Positions 6,217-13,628 of a DNA stretch of 13,628 bases are shown piece by piece (position 1 is the stretch's first letter; each line of letters opens with the position of its first letter). The notes under the pieces were generated by a model. The model saw only the letters and a program-made list of their open reading frames with translations. It did no database searches and was not told the DNA's origin. The position numbers and the translations under genes are program-made. Origin of the DNA: CAZOKO01 sp964580455 (GTDB lineage: Bacteria > Desulfobacterota > WTBG01); NCBI GenBank assembly GCA_964580455.1, contig CAZOKO010000076.1:1-13628 (forward strand), in the 5' to 3' direction.

Positions 6217-9200
6217 ATGGAAGCAAGTTACAGTTTTTTTGATAAACCCAGAAAGTCACTTGACTTCGATGCCATAAGAATCAGCATTGCTTCACCGGAA
6301 GAAATCCGAAGCTGGTCACATGGTGAGGTTAAGAAACCAGAAACTATCAACTATAGAACCTTCAAGCCGGAAAGAGAGGGCTTGTTCTGTGCCAAAATCT
6401 TTGGACCTACCAAAGATTACGAGTGCAATTGTGGCAAATATAAAAGGTTAAAACATCGGGGAGTGGTCTGTGAGAAATGCGGAGTTGAGGTAATCCCTTC
6501 GTATGTACGAAGGGAGAGGATGGGCCACATTGAACTTGCTTGTCCGGTAGCCCATATCTGGTTCTTAAGGAGCCTGCCCAGCAGGATTGGAAACCTAATT
6601 GATATAACGCTCAGGGATTTAGAAAAGGTTATTTACTTTGAACAGTATATCGTAATTGATCCTGGTGATACACCTTTAAATGAAGGCGAACTATTAACTG
6701 AAGAGAAGTATCTCAAGGCTTTAGTGGAGTATGGAAAGAACTTCAAGGCAGGCATAGGGCCCGAGGCAATAAGGGAACTGCTAAAGAAACTTAACTTGGA
6801 TGAAATTTCCCAGGTTTTACGCCAAGAGATGAAAGAGACTGGTTCCGAGGCAAAAAGCCAAAAGTTGGCCAAAAGACTGAAGATTGTGGAGGCGTTTAGA
6901 AACTCTGGCAACCAGCCAGAATGGATGATCCTGGAGGTCTTGCCAGTCATTCCGCCTGACCTGAGACCCCTAGTCCCCCTGGATGGAGGACGCTTTGCCA
7001 CCTCTGATCTGAATGATCTCTACAGGAGGGTGATTAACCGGAACAATCGGCTTAAGAGACTCCAAGAACTCGAGGCACCTGAAATTATTGTCCGCAATGA
7101 AAAAAGGATGTTGCAAGAAGCGGTTGATGTTTTATTTGATAATGGCAGGAGGGGGAAAACCGTTACTGGCCGGAATAAGAGGCCACTTAAATCATTGAGC
7201 GATATGCTAAAGGGAAAGCAGGGGAGGTTTAGGCAAAATCTTCTGGGGAAACGGGTAGACTATTCGGGGCGGTCCGTCATTGTAATCGGTCCTGAATTGC
7301 GCCTCCACCAGTGTGGCCTGCCTAAAAAGATGGCTATCGAACTGTTCAATCCCTTTATTTATAACCGACTGATCAAGAAGGGTTTTGCAACCACCATTAA
7401 GAGTGCCAAGAAGTTGGTGGAAAAGGAGACAGCCGAAGTATGGGATGCCTTAGACGAGGTAGTCAAGGAATATCCTGTTTTGCTCAACCGGGCTCCCACT
7501 TTACACCGACCGGGTATCCAGGCCTTTGAACCTATCTTAATTGAGGGAAAAGCCATCCAACTTCATCCTCTTGTTTGTGCTGCGTTCAACGCTGACTTTG
7601 ATGGAGATCAAATGGCTGTCCACATTCCCATTTCTACAGAAGCACAGATTGAAGCCCGGGTTTTAATAATGTCAACCAACAGTATCCTTTCTCCTGCCAA
7701 CGGTAAGCCAACCATAGTTCCTACCCAGGATATCGTACTGGGACTCTACTATCTTACCAGGGAGAAAGAATTTGCTAAAGGAGAAGGCAGGATTTTTTCA
7801 AATCCAGAGGAGGTGAGGATATCCTACGATAACGGTGCGGTTAACCTCCACGCAAAAATATTAGTGAGGATGGAAGGAGAACTGGTTGAGACGACTGTAG
7901 GAAGGATTATTCTGAAGGAGATCATCCCCGAGGAAATCTCTTTTGAATTGATAAATAAAGTCATGGGGAAAAAGGAATTGGCAGACCTTATAAGCTATTG
8001 TTACAGGCAGTGTAAGGACAAAAAGACCATCCTGCTGGCAGATCGCTTGAAGGATTTGGGATATAAGTACGCAACTCAGTCAGGGCTCTCCATCTCTATC
8101 GGCGATATGATCATTCCCTCCAGGAAACCAGAACTAATCGATGTTGCCCATAAAGAAGTTCAGGAAATTGAGTCCCACTATAAAGAGGGTCTCATAACCG
8201 ATGGTGAACGGTATAATAAAGTGGTGGATATCTGGGCACAGGTTACAGAAAACGTTGCAAGGGAAATGATTAGAGAACTGGAAAAAGTGTCCATCAAAGA
8301 CAAGAAGGGCAATGTTAAACAAGTTGCCAGTTTCAATCCCATTTTTATGATGTCTGACTCTGGTTCTCGAGGCAGTGCTCAGCAGATACGCCAGTTGGCA
8401 GGGATGAGAGGACTGATGGCCAAGCCCTCGGGAGAAATTATTGAAACCCCCATTACAGCAAACTTCAGAGAAGGACTTAATGTTTTGCAGTATTTTATTT
8501 CTACACATGGCGCACGCAAAGGTCTGGCTGATACTGCTCTCAAAACTGCAAACTCCGGTTATCTCACTCGCAGACTGGTTGATGTGGCTCACGACTGCAT
8601 TATCACTGAAAATGATTGTGGAACCATGGATGGAATTGCTGTCTCACCACTGATTGAAGGAGGAGAAATTGTTGAGTCTATTGGTGACCGAATCCTGGGA
8701 AGGGTCTGTCTGGAAGATGTCGTTGACCCTTTTTCCAATGAAGTACTGGCAAATGCCAACCAGGAGATCGATGAGGATATCGTCGCGAAAATAGAGGAGA
8801 CCAGGATAGAACAGGTGAAAATCAGATCTGTTTTAACCTGCCAATCCAAGCGGGGAGTCTGTGCTCTCTGTTATGGAAGGGATCTTGCCCGAGGTAAAAT
8901 AGCCAACATAGGAGAAGCTGTAGGGGTCATCGCCGCCCAATCAATAGGAGAGCCTGGAACTCAGCTGACTATGAGAACCTTCCACATTGGGGGAACGGCC
9001 AGCAGAAGGGCCGAGCAAACGACTTTGGAGGCAAAGCATGAAGGGTATGTCAAATTTATAAAACTCAACCTGGTGAGGAACCGGGATGGAGATCTGGTGG
9101 TTATGAATCGCAATGGAGAGGCTACCATTATAGATGATAGCGGAAGAGAAAGAGAACGATACACCATTATCTATGGTGCCCATTTAAAAGTAAAAGAAGG

Positions 9201-10311
9201 GGATCACGTGAAAAGTGGTGCGCGGATTGCGGAATGGGATCCTTTCTATACCCCTATTCTGACCGAGGTTTCGGGAGCAATAAAGTTTGGAGATATTATG
9301 GAAGGTAGAACCATGCAGGAAAAACTGGATGAGGTGACAGGTTTCTCCAGCAAGGTAATTATGAGTTCTAAGGATCAGGAACATCGTCCCAGGGTTTCCA
9401 TCAAGAATGAGAAAGGCAAGACCATCAAACTTCCCCAATCAGGATCCTATGCCAGATATTTTATGCCGATAGGTGCAAATATTGTAGTTGGGGAAGGAGA
9501 TGAGATTCAAGCCGGTGATGTTATTGCCAAGATCCCTCGCGAAACCACAAAAACCAAGGATATTACAGGTGGCTTGCCCAGAGTTGCTGAATTGTTTGAG
9601 GCCAGAAAACCGAAAGAAGTCACAACTATTTGTGAAATTGATGGTGTTATATCCTTTGGTAAGGATGTAAAAGGAAAGCGTTCCATTATTGTTTCCCCAG
9701 AGGTAGGAGATTCCATAGAATATCTGATCCCTAAAAGTAAACATGTCTCCGTTCACGAAGGAGACAGAATAAAAGCAGGAGAACCTATTATGGATGGTTT
9801 GGCCAGTCCACATGATATCCTCAGTATTCTCGGAGAAAAAGAATTGGCAAAATTTCTGGTAGATGAAGTGCAGGAGGTATATAGATTACAGGGGGTAAAA
9901 ATAAACGATAAGCACATTGAAGTTATGGTGAGACAGATGCTGCGCAGGGTTAAAATAAGGGACGTTGGTGACTCGAGTTTCTTAGCAGGAGAACACGTAG
10001 AGAAACATATCTTTGAAGAGGAAAATGAAAAGATACGTAAAAAAGGTGGGCAACCGGCCATCGGTGAACCCCTCCTGCTGGGCATTACTAAAGCTTCCCT
10101 GAGCACGGAGAGTTTCATCTCTGCTGCCTCTTTTCAGGAAACCACAAAAGTTCTAACTCAAGCAGCATTGGAAGGGAAAACAGACTATTTACGAGGGCTA
10201 AAGGAAAATACCTCTATGGGAAGGCTCATTCCTGCAGGCACAGGCCTCGCAAGATACAAGAGAATGGGGATTAGTGTAGTGGGAGGAGAAGGTGAGAAAG
10301 GGCAATCCTAG
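6217..10311 (+). CDS. rpoC: DNA-directed RNA polymerase subunit beta'
   Basis: RpoC is the largest core subunit and supplies the catalytic Mg-binding aspartates. The product is 1364 residues (E. coli 1407). The N-terminal zinc ribbon has C70, C72, C85 and C88. The active-site motif NADFDGDQMAVH starts at N458, giving D460, D462 and D464, the same numbering as E. coli. The bridge helix region contains GLADTALKTANSGYLTRRL (769-787). The second zinc site is C794, C875, C882 and C885. The trigger loop starts at GEPGTQLTMRTFHIGG (H923) and resumes at TKDITGGLPRVAELFEARKP (from T1113). The roughly 180 residues between them form an SI3-type insertion. AGGAG (6204-6208) lies 8 bases before ATG. The gene is surely co-transcribed with rpoB. 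No frameshift or missing catalytic residue is seen. Confidence 0.99.
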   Translation: MEASYSFFDKPRKSLDFDAIRISIASPEEIRSWSHGEVKKPETINYRTFKPEREGLFCAKIFGPTKDYECNCGKYKRLKHRGVVCEKCGVEVIPSYVRRERMGHIELACPVAHIWFLRSLPSRIGNLIDITLRDLEKVIYFEQYIVIDPGDTPLNEGELLTEEKYLKALVEYGKNFKAGIGPEAIRELLKKLNLDEISQVLRQEMKETGSEAKSQKLAKRLKIVEAFRNSGNQPEWMILEVLPVIPPDLRPLVPLDGGRFATSDLNDLYRRVINRNNRLKRLQELEAPEIIVRNEKRMLQEAVDVLFDNGRRGKTVTGRNKRPLKSLSDMLKGKQGRFRQNLLGKRVDYSGRSVIVIGPELRLHQCGLPKKMAIELFNPFIYNRLIKKGFATTIKSAKKLVEKETAEVWDALDEVVKEYPVLLNRAPTLHRPGIQAFEPILIEGKAIQLHPLVCAAFNADFDGDQMAVHIPISTEAQIEARVLIMSTNSILSPANGKPTIVPTQDIVLGLYYLTREKEFAKGEGRIFSNPEEVRISYDNGAVNLHAKILVRMEGELVETTVGRIILKEIIPEEISFELINKVMGKKELADLISYCYRQCKDKKTILLADRLKDLGYKYATQSGLSISIGDMIIPSRKPELIDVAHKEVQEIESHYKEGLITDGERYNKVVDIWAQVTENVAREMIRELEKVSIKDKKGNVKQVASFNPIFMMSDSGSRGSAQQIRQLAGMRGLMAKPSGEIIETPITANFREGLNVLQYFISTHGARKGLADTALKTANSGYLTRRLVDVAHDCIITENDCGTMDGIAVSPLIEGGEIVESIGDRILGRVCLEDVVDPFSNEVLANANQEIDEDIVAKIEETRIEQVKIRSVLTCQSKRGVCALCYGRDLARGKIANIGEAVGVIAAQSIGEPGTQLTMRTFHIGGTASRRAEQTTLEAKHEGYVKFIKLNLVRNRDGDLVVMNRNGEATIIDDSGRERERYTIIYGAHLKVKEGDHVKSGARIAEWDPFYTPILTEVSGAIKFGDIMEGRTMQEKLDEVTGFSSKVIMSSKDQEHRPRVSIKNEKGKTIKLPQSGSYARYFMPIGANIVVGEGDEIQAGDVIAKIPRETTKTKDITGGLPRVAELFEARKPKEVTTICEIDGVISFGKDVKGKRSIIVSPEVGDSIEYLIPKSKHVSVHEGDRIKAGEPIMDGLASPHDILSILGEKELAKFLVDEVQEVYRLQGVKINDKHIEVMVRQMLRRVKIRDVGDSSFLAGEHVEKHIFEEENEKIRKKGGQPAIGEPLLLGITKASLSTESFISAASFQETTKVLTQAALEGKTDYLRGLKENTSMGRLIPAGTGLARYKRMGISVVGGEGEKGQS

Positions 10312-10340
10312 TGTAATAAAAAATTAAAAAGATAAAAAGG

Positions 10341-10369
10341 TTGACAAGTAATAAAGTATTTGCTATATA
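10341..10369 (+). promoter_or_regulatory. Sigma70-type promoter with extended -10 ahead of rpsL
   Basis: A perfect -35 hexamer TTGACA (10341-10346) is followed after exactly 17 bases by TATATA (10364-10369). TG at 10361-10362 makes an extended -10 (TGCTATATA). Transcription would start near 10376, about 40 bases before rpsL, inside the 103-base rpoC-rpsL gap. No terminator hairpin is visible after rpoC, so read-through from upstream probably adds to this promoter. Confidence 0.78.
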
Positions 10370-10405
10370 TCCAAGTTTTGCATTTAACTTTCTCATTCGT
10401 AAAAA

Positions 10406-10410
10406 GAGGT
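10406..10410 (+). promoter_or_regulatory. Short-spaced ribosome binding site of rpsL
   Basis: GAGGT lies 4 bases before ATG 10415, the same arrangement as before rpsG and nearly the same as before rpoB. It decides the start, which also gives the standard S12 N-terminus MPTINQL. Confidence 0.7.
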
Positions 10411-10414
10411 TTCG

Positions 10415-10786
10415 ATGCCTACCATCAATCAGTTGTATAGGAAAGGACGAGTTAAAACCAAGGCTAAAACTAAAGCTCCTGCACTCCAATCCTCGCCCCA
10501 AAAAAGGGGTGTCTGTGTCAGAGTGTACACCTCTACTCCTAAAAAACCTAATTCAGCACTGAGGAAGGTAGCGCGAGTACGATTAACTAACGGGATGGAA
10601 ATAACCTCCTATATTCCTGGAGAAGGCCACAATCTCCAGGAACACTCTGTTGTCCTGGTGCGGGGGGGGAGAGTGAAAGACCTTCCCGGAGTGAGGTATC
10701 ATATAATCAGGGGTACTCTGGATTCCATAGGAGTTCAAGATAGAAAAAAGAGCCGTTCAAAATATGGCACTAAGAGACCAAAGTGA
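10415..10786 (+). CDS. rpsL: 30S ribosomal protein S12
   Basis: S12 lies at the decoding centre of the 30S subunit and controls tRNA selection accuracy. The 123-residue product has the normal length and aligns without gaps with E. coli S12. It starts MPTINQLYRKGR and contains TPKKPNSALRK (K43, K44 counting Met) and EGHNLQEHSVV, then GGRVKDLPGVRYH (K88, D89). K43 and K88 are the classic positions of streptomycin-resistance changes and are lysine here, so the protein looks wild-type. D89 is the aspartate that is methylthiolated in E. coli. The highly basic C-terminus ends SKYGTKRPK. The gene stops with TGA 82 bases before rpsG. A run of eight G (10662-10669) encodes part of R83-G84-G85-R86. Confidence 0.99.
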   Translation: MPTINQLYRKGRVKTKAKTKAPALQSSPQKRGVCVRVYTSTPKKPNSALRKVARVRLTNGMEITSYIPGEGHNLQEHSVVLVRGGRVKDLPGVRYHIIRGTLDSIGVQDRKKSRSKYGTKRPK

Positions 10787-10868
10787 ACAACTGAGAGATG
10801 CTGAAAAAGACTCGGATTTCAATAAATTGTAGAACTTACGAAACATTAATCATCTATACGAGGTTGAA
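10787..10868 (+). promoter_or_regulatory. rpsL-rpsG intercistronic region (possible S7 control site)
   Basis: This 82-base spacer holds no gene. In E. coli the corresponding spacer carries the S7 binding site that represses the str operon. Here one short helix is visible, TGAAA (10802-10806) with TTTCA (10817-10821). GAGGT (10860-10864) serves rpsG at a 4-base spacing. I cannot recognise an S7 site by eye, so the regulatory role is inference from position. Confidence 0.3.
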
Positions 10869-11339
10869 ATGCCTAGAAGAAAGGTAGCTACCAAAAGGCA
10901 AATCTTGCCAGATCCTAAATATCACGACAAGCTGGTGGCAAAACTGATCAATAAAATTATGTGGGAAGGGAAAAAGAGTAAGTCAGAGTCAATAGTCTAC
11001 AGGTGTTTTGCCATTATTGAGGAAAAGACCAAATCCGACCCACTAAAGGTATTTCGCACTGCACTGGAGAATATAAAACCTGTTATTGAGACTAAATCTC
11101 GAAGAGTAGGTGGTTCCACCTATCAGGTTCCGGTAGAAGTTAGATCAGATCGCAGGGTGAGCTTGGCTATGAGGTGGCTGATCTCCTTTTCAAGAGAGCG
11201 CAAAGAACATTCTATGGAGGCAAGGATTGCCGCTGAGCTGATTGATGCCTCAAACAATCGTGGTTCCTCAGTAAAAAAGAGAGAAGATACCCATAAGATG
11301 GCGGAAGCAAATAAAGCCTTTGCTCACTATAGATGGTAG
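10869..11339 (+). CDS. rpsG: 30S ribosomal protein S7
   Basis: S7 is the primary binding protein that nucleates assembly of the 30S head on the 3' major domain of 16S rRNA. It lines the E site and in E. coli also represses translation of the str operon. The 156-residue product has the usual bacterial length. It begins MPRRKVATKRQILPDPKY and continues with LVAKLINKIMWEGKKSKSE. Further on come PVIETKSRRVGGSTYQVPVEV (the beta-hairpin region) and LAMRWLISFSRERKEHSM. It ends in KKREDTHKMAEANKAFAHYRW, the canonical C-terminus. The start is set by GAGGT (10860-10864) four bases upstream and by the conserved MPRR N-terminus. It sits between rpsL and fusA as in most bacteria, with TAG 61 bases before the first possible fusA start. 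Confidence 0.98.
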   Translation: MPRRKVATKRQILPDPKYHDKLVAKLINKIMWEGKKSKSESIVYRCFAIIEEKTKSDPLKVFRTALENIKPVIETKSRRVGGSTYQVPVEVRSDRRVSLAMRWLISFSRERKEHSMEARIAAELIDASNNRGSSVKKREDTHKMAEANKAFAHYRW

Positions 11340-11390
11340 CATCATCATTTTCTCTGAACCATTAAAAATTCTATCCGTTGGATATCAAGC

Positions 11391-11394
11391 AGGA
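11391..11394 (+). promoter_or_regulatory. Ribosome binding site candidate for the long fusA start
   Basis: AGGA (in AGCAGGATAATTC) lies 6 bases before ATG 11401. An in-frame TAA at 11395-11397 rules out any start further upstream. The alternative starts at 11470 and 11482 have weaker or no purine-rich sequence in front, which favours 11401 despite the unusual N-terminus it gives. Confidence 0.5.
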
Positions 11395-11400
11395 TAATTC

Positions 11401-13572
11401 ATGGCGATACAAGCTGGAGTAAGAGCTATTCTAAATGAAGAACAGGACTATAATTGTGGTAGAAAGCATATGCTGAAGTTGATGGATTTCCGCCCTATAG
11501 ATAGTGTCCGAAACATTGGGATAATAGCCCATATTGATGCCGGGAAGACAACTACTACCGAAAGAATACTCTATTATACGGGAGTCTCCTACAGAATGGG
11601 AGAAGTCCACGATGGAACGGCCATAATGGACTGGATGGAACAGGAGCAGGAAAGAGGAATCACTATCACTTCTGCTGCCACCACCTGTTTCTGGGAGAAT
11701 CACCGCATTAATATAATTGACACTCCAGGCCATGTAGATTTTACAGTTGAAGTGGAACGGTCGTTAAGGGTATTGGATAGTGCAGTGGTAATTTTTTGTG
11801 GTGTGGGTGGTGTTGAGCCACAGTCTGAGACAGTGTGGAAACAGGCGGATAAATACATGGTACCGCGAATTGCCTTTATTAACAAAATGGACCGGGTCGG
11901 TTCGGATTTTTTTAGAGTGGTTGAGATGATGAAAAATCGTCTCGATGCTCACCCCCTGGCCCTTCAACTCCCCTGGGGTCAGGAAGGAGATTTTAAAGGT
12001 ATCATTGATCTTATTCAGATGAAGGCCATTACTTATGATGACGCTACACTGGGAGTGAATTGCCATCAAACAGAAATACCTTCCCACCTGATCAGTTTGG
12101 CAAAAGAATATCAGGGAAAGATTCTGGAAGTAGCTGCGGATTACTCCGAAAGCATAATGGAAAAGTTCGTAACGGAGCAGGCTGTTTCCCCACAGGAGGT
12201 TATAACTGCTCTTAGAAAGGCAACCCTTGATCTGAATGTCATACCTGTTTTCTGCGGGTCATCCTTCAAGAACAAAGGGGTCCAGCCTCTGTTGGATGGA
12301 ATTGTTAATTTCCTTCCTTCTCCCATAGACCTTCCACCCGTTAAAGGGTTTAATGAAAAAGGAGAAGAAGAGATAAGAGAAGCAAAAGTGGATGCTCCCT
12401 TCTCAGCCCTGGCATTTAAAACGATGAATGATCCTTACATGGGGCAATTGACTTTTATAAGAGTTTATTCGGGATCTCTCAGGAAAGGCTCCTCTGTTTA
12501 TAATACGCATAAGGGAAAAAAGGAGAGGATCCACCGCATCCTGAAACTTCATGCTAATAGAAGAGAAGAGATAGAGGAGATCTATGCGGGTGATATTGCT
12601 GCAATACTCTTAAAACATACAACTACCGGGGACACCCTTTGCAGCGAAGATTCTCCTATTATTTTAGAACCCATGGAAATTCCTAAAACGGTGATGTCAG
12701 TTGCCATCGAGCCCAAAACTAAAGCCGATCAGGAGCAGTTGATGAGTGCGATGAGAAAACTGGCAATGGAAGACCCTTCTTTCAGGATCCATCTTGATGA
12801 AGAGACAGGGCAGACTATCATTTCCGGGATGGGTGAATTACATCTGGAGATCATAGCAGATAGATTGTTGCGTGAATTCCAGGTCAATGCTACGATTGGC
12901 AAACCACAGGTTGCCTACAAAGCAACCATTGCTAGAAAAAGTAAGGTAGAAGGGAAGTTCATACGCCAGAGTGGAGGTCGTGGTCAGTATGGTCATGTCT
13001 GGCTTGAGCTAGAGCCTTTAGAGAGAGGAGCGGGCATCACCTTTGTCGATAAAATTACTGGTGGAGTCATTCCTAAAGAATATATATCTGCAATTAGAAA
13101 AGGTGTGCTTGAGGCAACAGAAAGTGGAATCCTGGGAGGTTACCCAGCAGTTGACATGAAAATCACCCTTTATGATGGTTCTTACCATCCTGTGGATTCA
13201 TCTGAGATGGCTTTTAAGATTGCTTCTTCTATGGCATTTAAACAGGGGGTAGTTAGAGGTGTGCCAATTCTGCTAGAGCCAATCATGTTATTGGAAGTGG
13301 TTTTGCCTGAGGAGTTTCTTGGTGAACTGATGGGAGATATTGCCTCTCGTCGGGGTAAAGTTACCTCTATGGAGGTGCGCAAGAACTTCTCAGAGGTGAA
13401 ATCTGAGATCCCTCTGGCAGAAACTTTTGGTTACTCCACCGTCCTGCGTTCTCTTACACAGGGAAGAGCCAATCATACCCTTTCCTTTATTAGCTATCAG
13501 GAGATTCCCAATACTATTGCTGAAAAAATTTTATCGAAATTCAGTGTGCACAATAATTTTTCCACCCTTTAA
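11401..13572 (+). CDS. fusA: Elongation factor G
   Basis: EF-G is the translocase GTPase that moves tRNA and mRNA through the ribosome and helps recycle subunits. From ATG 11401 the product is 723 residues. GTPase motifs are AHIDAGKT (43-50), RGITIT with T88, DTPGH (107-111), NKMD (161-164) and GSSFKNKG (from 286, normally GSAFKNKG). GELHLEI with H481, in domain III, matches the fusidic-acid region. Domain IV has GGRGQYGHV (525-533) and the tip segment GSYHPVDSSEMAFK (from 593). The P-loop lies about 25 residues later than usual. Starting at M24 (11470) or M28 (11482) would give 700 or 696 residues, normal for the family, but only 11401 has a fair ribosome binding site. The gene ends with TAA 15 bases before tuf. 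Identity is certain, the exact start is not. Confidence 0.95.
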   Translation: MAIQAGVRAILNEEQDYNCGRKHMLKLMDFRPIDSVRNIGIIAHIDAGKTTTTERILYYTGVSYRMGEVHDGTAIMDWMEQEQERGITITSAATTCFWENHRINIIDTPGHVDFTVEVERSLRVLDSAVVIFCGVGGVEPQSETVWKQADKYMVPRIAFINKMDRVGSDFFRVVEMMKNRLDAHPLALQLPWGQEGDFKGIIDLIQMKAITYDDATLGVNCHQTEIPSHLISLAKEYQGKILEVAADYSESIMEKFVTEQAVSPQEVITALRKATLDLNVIPVFCGSSFKNKGVQPLLDGIVNFLPSPIDLPPVKGFNEKGEEEIREAKVDAPFSALAFKTMNDPYMGQLTFIRVYSGSLRKGSSVYNTHKGKKERIHRILKLHANRREEIEEIYAGDIAAILLKHTTTGDTLCSEDSPIILEPMEIPKTVMSVAIEPKTKADQEQLMSAMRKLAMEDPSFRIHLDEETGQTIISGMGELHLEIIADRLLREFQVNATIGKPQVAYKATIARKSKVEGKFIRQSGGRGQYGHVWLELEPLERGAGITFVDKITGGVIPKEYISAIRKGVLEATESGILGGYPAVDMKITLYDGSYHPVDSSEMAFKIASSMAFKQGVVRGVPILLEPIMLLEVVLPEEFLGELMGDIASRRGKVTSMEVRKNFSEVKSEIPLAETFGYSTVLRSLTQGRANHTLSFISYQEIPNTIAEKILSKFSVHNNFSTL

Positions 13573-13587
13573 CAGGAGGCACAAGCC

Positions 13588-13628
13588 ATGTCGAAGAAGA
13601 AATTTGAGAGGACAAAGCCGCATATCAA
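13588..13628 (+). CDS. tuf: Elongation factor Tu, N-terminal fragment (3' end outside window)
   Basis: EF-Tu carries aminoacyl-tRNA to the ribosome as a GTP complex. Only the first 13 full codons are present, MSKKKFERTKPHI, which matches the start of bacterial EF-Tu (MSKEKFERTKPHVN). A full AGGAGG (13574-13579) lies 8 bases before ATG, the strong site expected for one of the most abundant proteins in the cell. It begins 15 bases after the fusA stop, so the two are surely co-transcribed. Nothing can be said about the GTPase motifs, which lie beyond the window. Confidence 0.95.
   Translation, partial: MSKKKFERTKPHI

Noticed and set aside
10341..10562. Open frame overlapping the rpoC-rpsL gap and the start of rpsL
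   Set aside because: It runs in a different frame through conserved rpsL codons, and its start overlaps the TTGACA promoter element. rpsL in its own frame is unmistakable.

Overview
This window is a contiguous stretch of one of the most conserved gene clusters in bacteria: the rif region (rplK-rplA-rplJ-rplL-rpoB-rpoC) followed directly by the str region (rpsL-rpsG-fusA-tuf). Every gene lies on the + strand. The first gene (rplK) and the last (tuf) are cut by the window edges, and the eight genes between them are complete. No mobile element, CRISPR array, tRNA, rRNA or non-housekeeping gene is visible, and no gene-free gap exceeds 200 bases.

Organism: the proteins are bacterial. RpoB carries both large insertions known from E. 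coli and other Gram-negative-type polymerases (SI1 in the lobe, SI2 before the catalytic lysines). RpoC carries the large SI3 insertion inside the trigger loop. Together these argue for a diderm lineage of the Proteobacteria/Bacteroidetes/Planctomycetes/Aquificae type and against Firmicutes, Actinobacteria or Thermus. The L7Ae-like gene that Firmicutes usually have between rpoC and rpsL is absent. Base composition is moderate and arginine is often encoded by AGA or AGG. TAA, TAG and TGA all end genes here, so the standard bacterial code applies. I cannot name the phylum with confidence; an uncultured deep-branching Gram-negative-type lineage is plausible but is inference.

Layout: 1-106 is the rplK 3' end; 144-848 is rplA; 849-1045 is a non-coding leader ahead of rplJ, with several possible helices, a T tract and a perfect TATAAT box; 1046-1567 is rplJ (TTG start); 1606-1992 is rplL; 1993-2079 is a spacer with a stem-loop; 2080-6195 is rpoB; 6217-10311 is rpoC; 10312-10414 is a spacer with a strong sigma70-type promoter; 10415-10786 is rpsL; 10869-11339 is rpsG; 11401-13572 is fusA, whose start is uncertain; 13588 to the end is the tuf 5' end.

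How the genes work together: L11, L10 and L7/L12 build the GTPase-associated stalk of the 50S subunit, which recruits and stimulates EF-G and EF-Tu, encoded at the far end. L1 builds the opposite stalk at the E site. RpoB and RpoC form the catalytic core of RNA polymerase. S12 and S7 belong to the 30S decoding and head regions. Likely control points are the rplJ leader (autoregulation by L10-L12), the rplL-rpoB stem-loop (differential expression or processing) and the rpsL promoter (separate transcription of the str genes). I found no undescribed biological system. The observations worth a second look are regulatory details and the fusA start.
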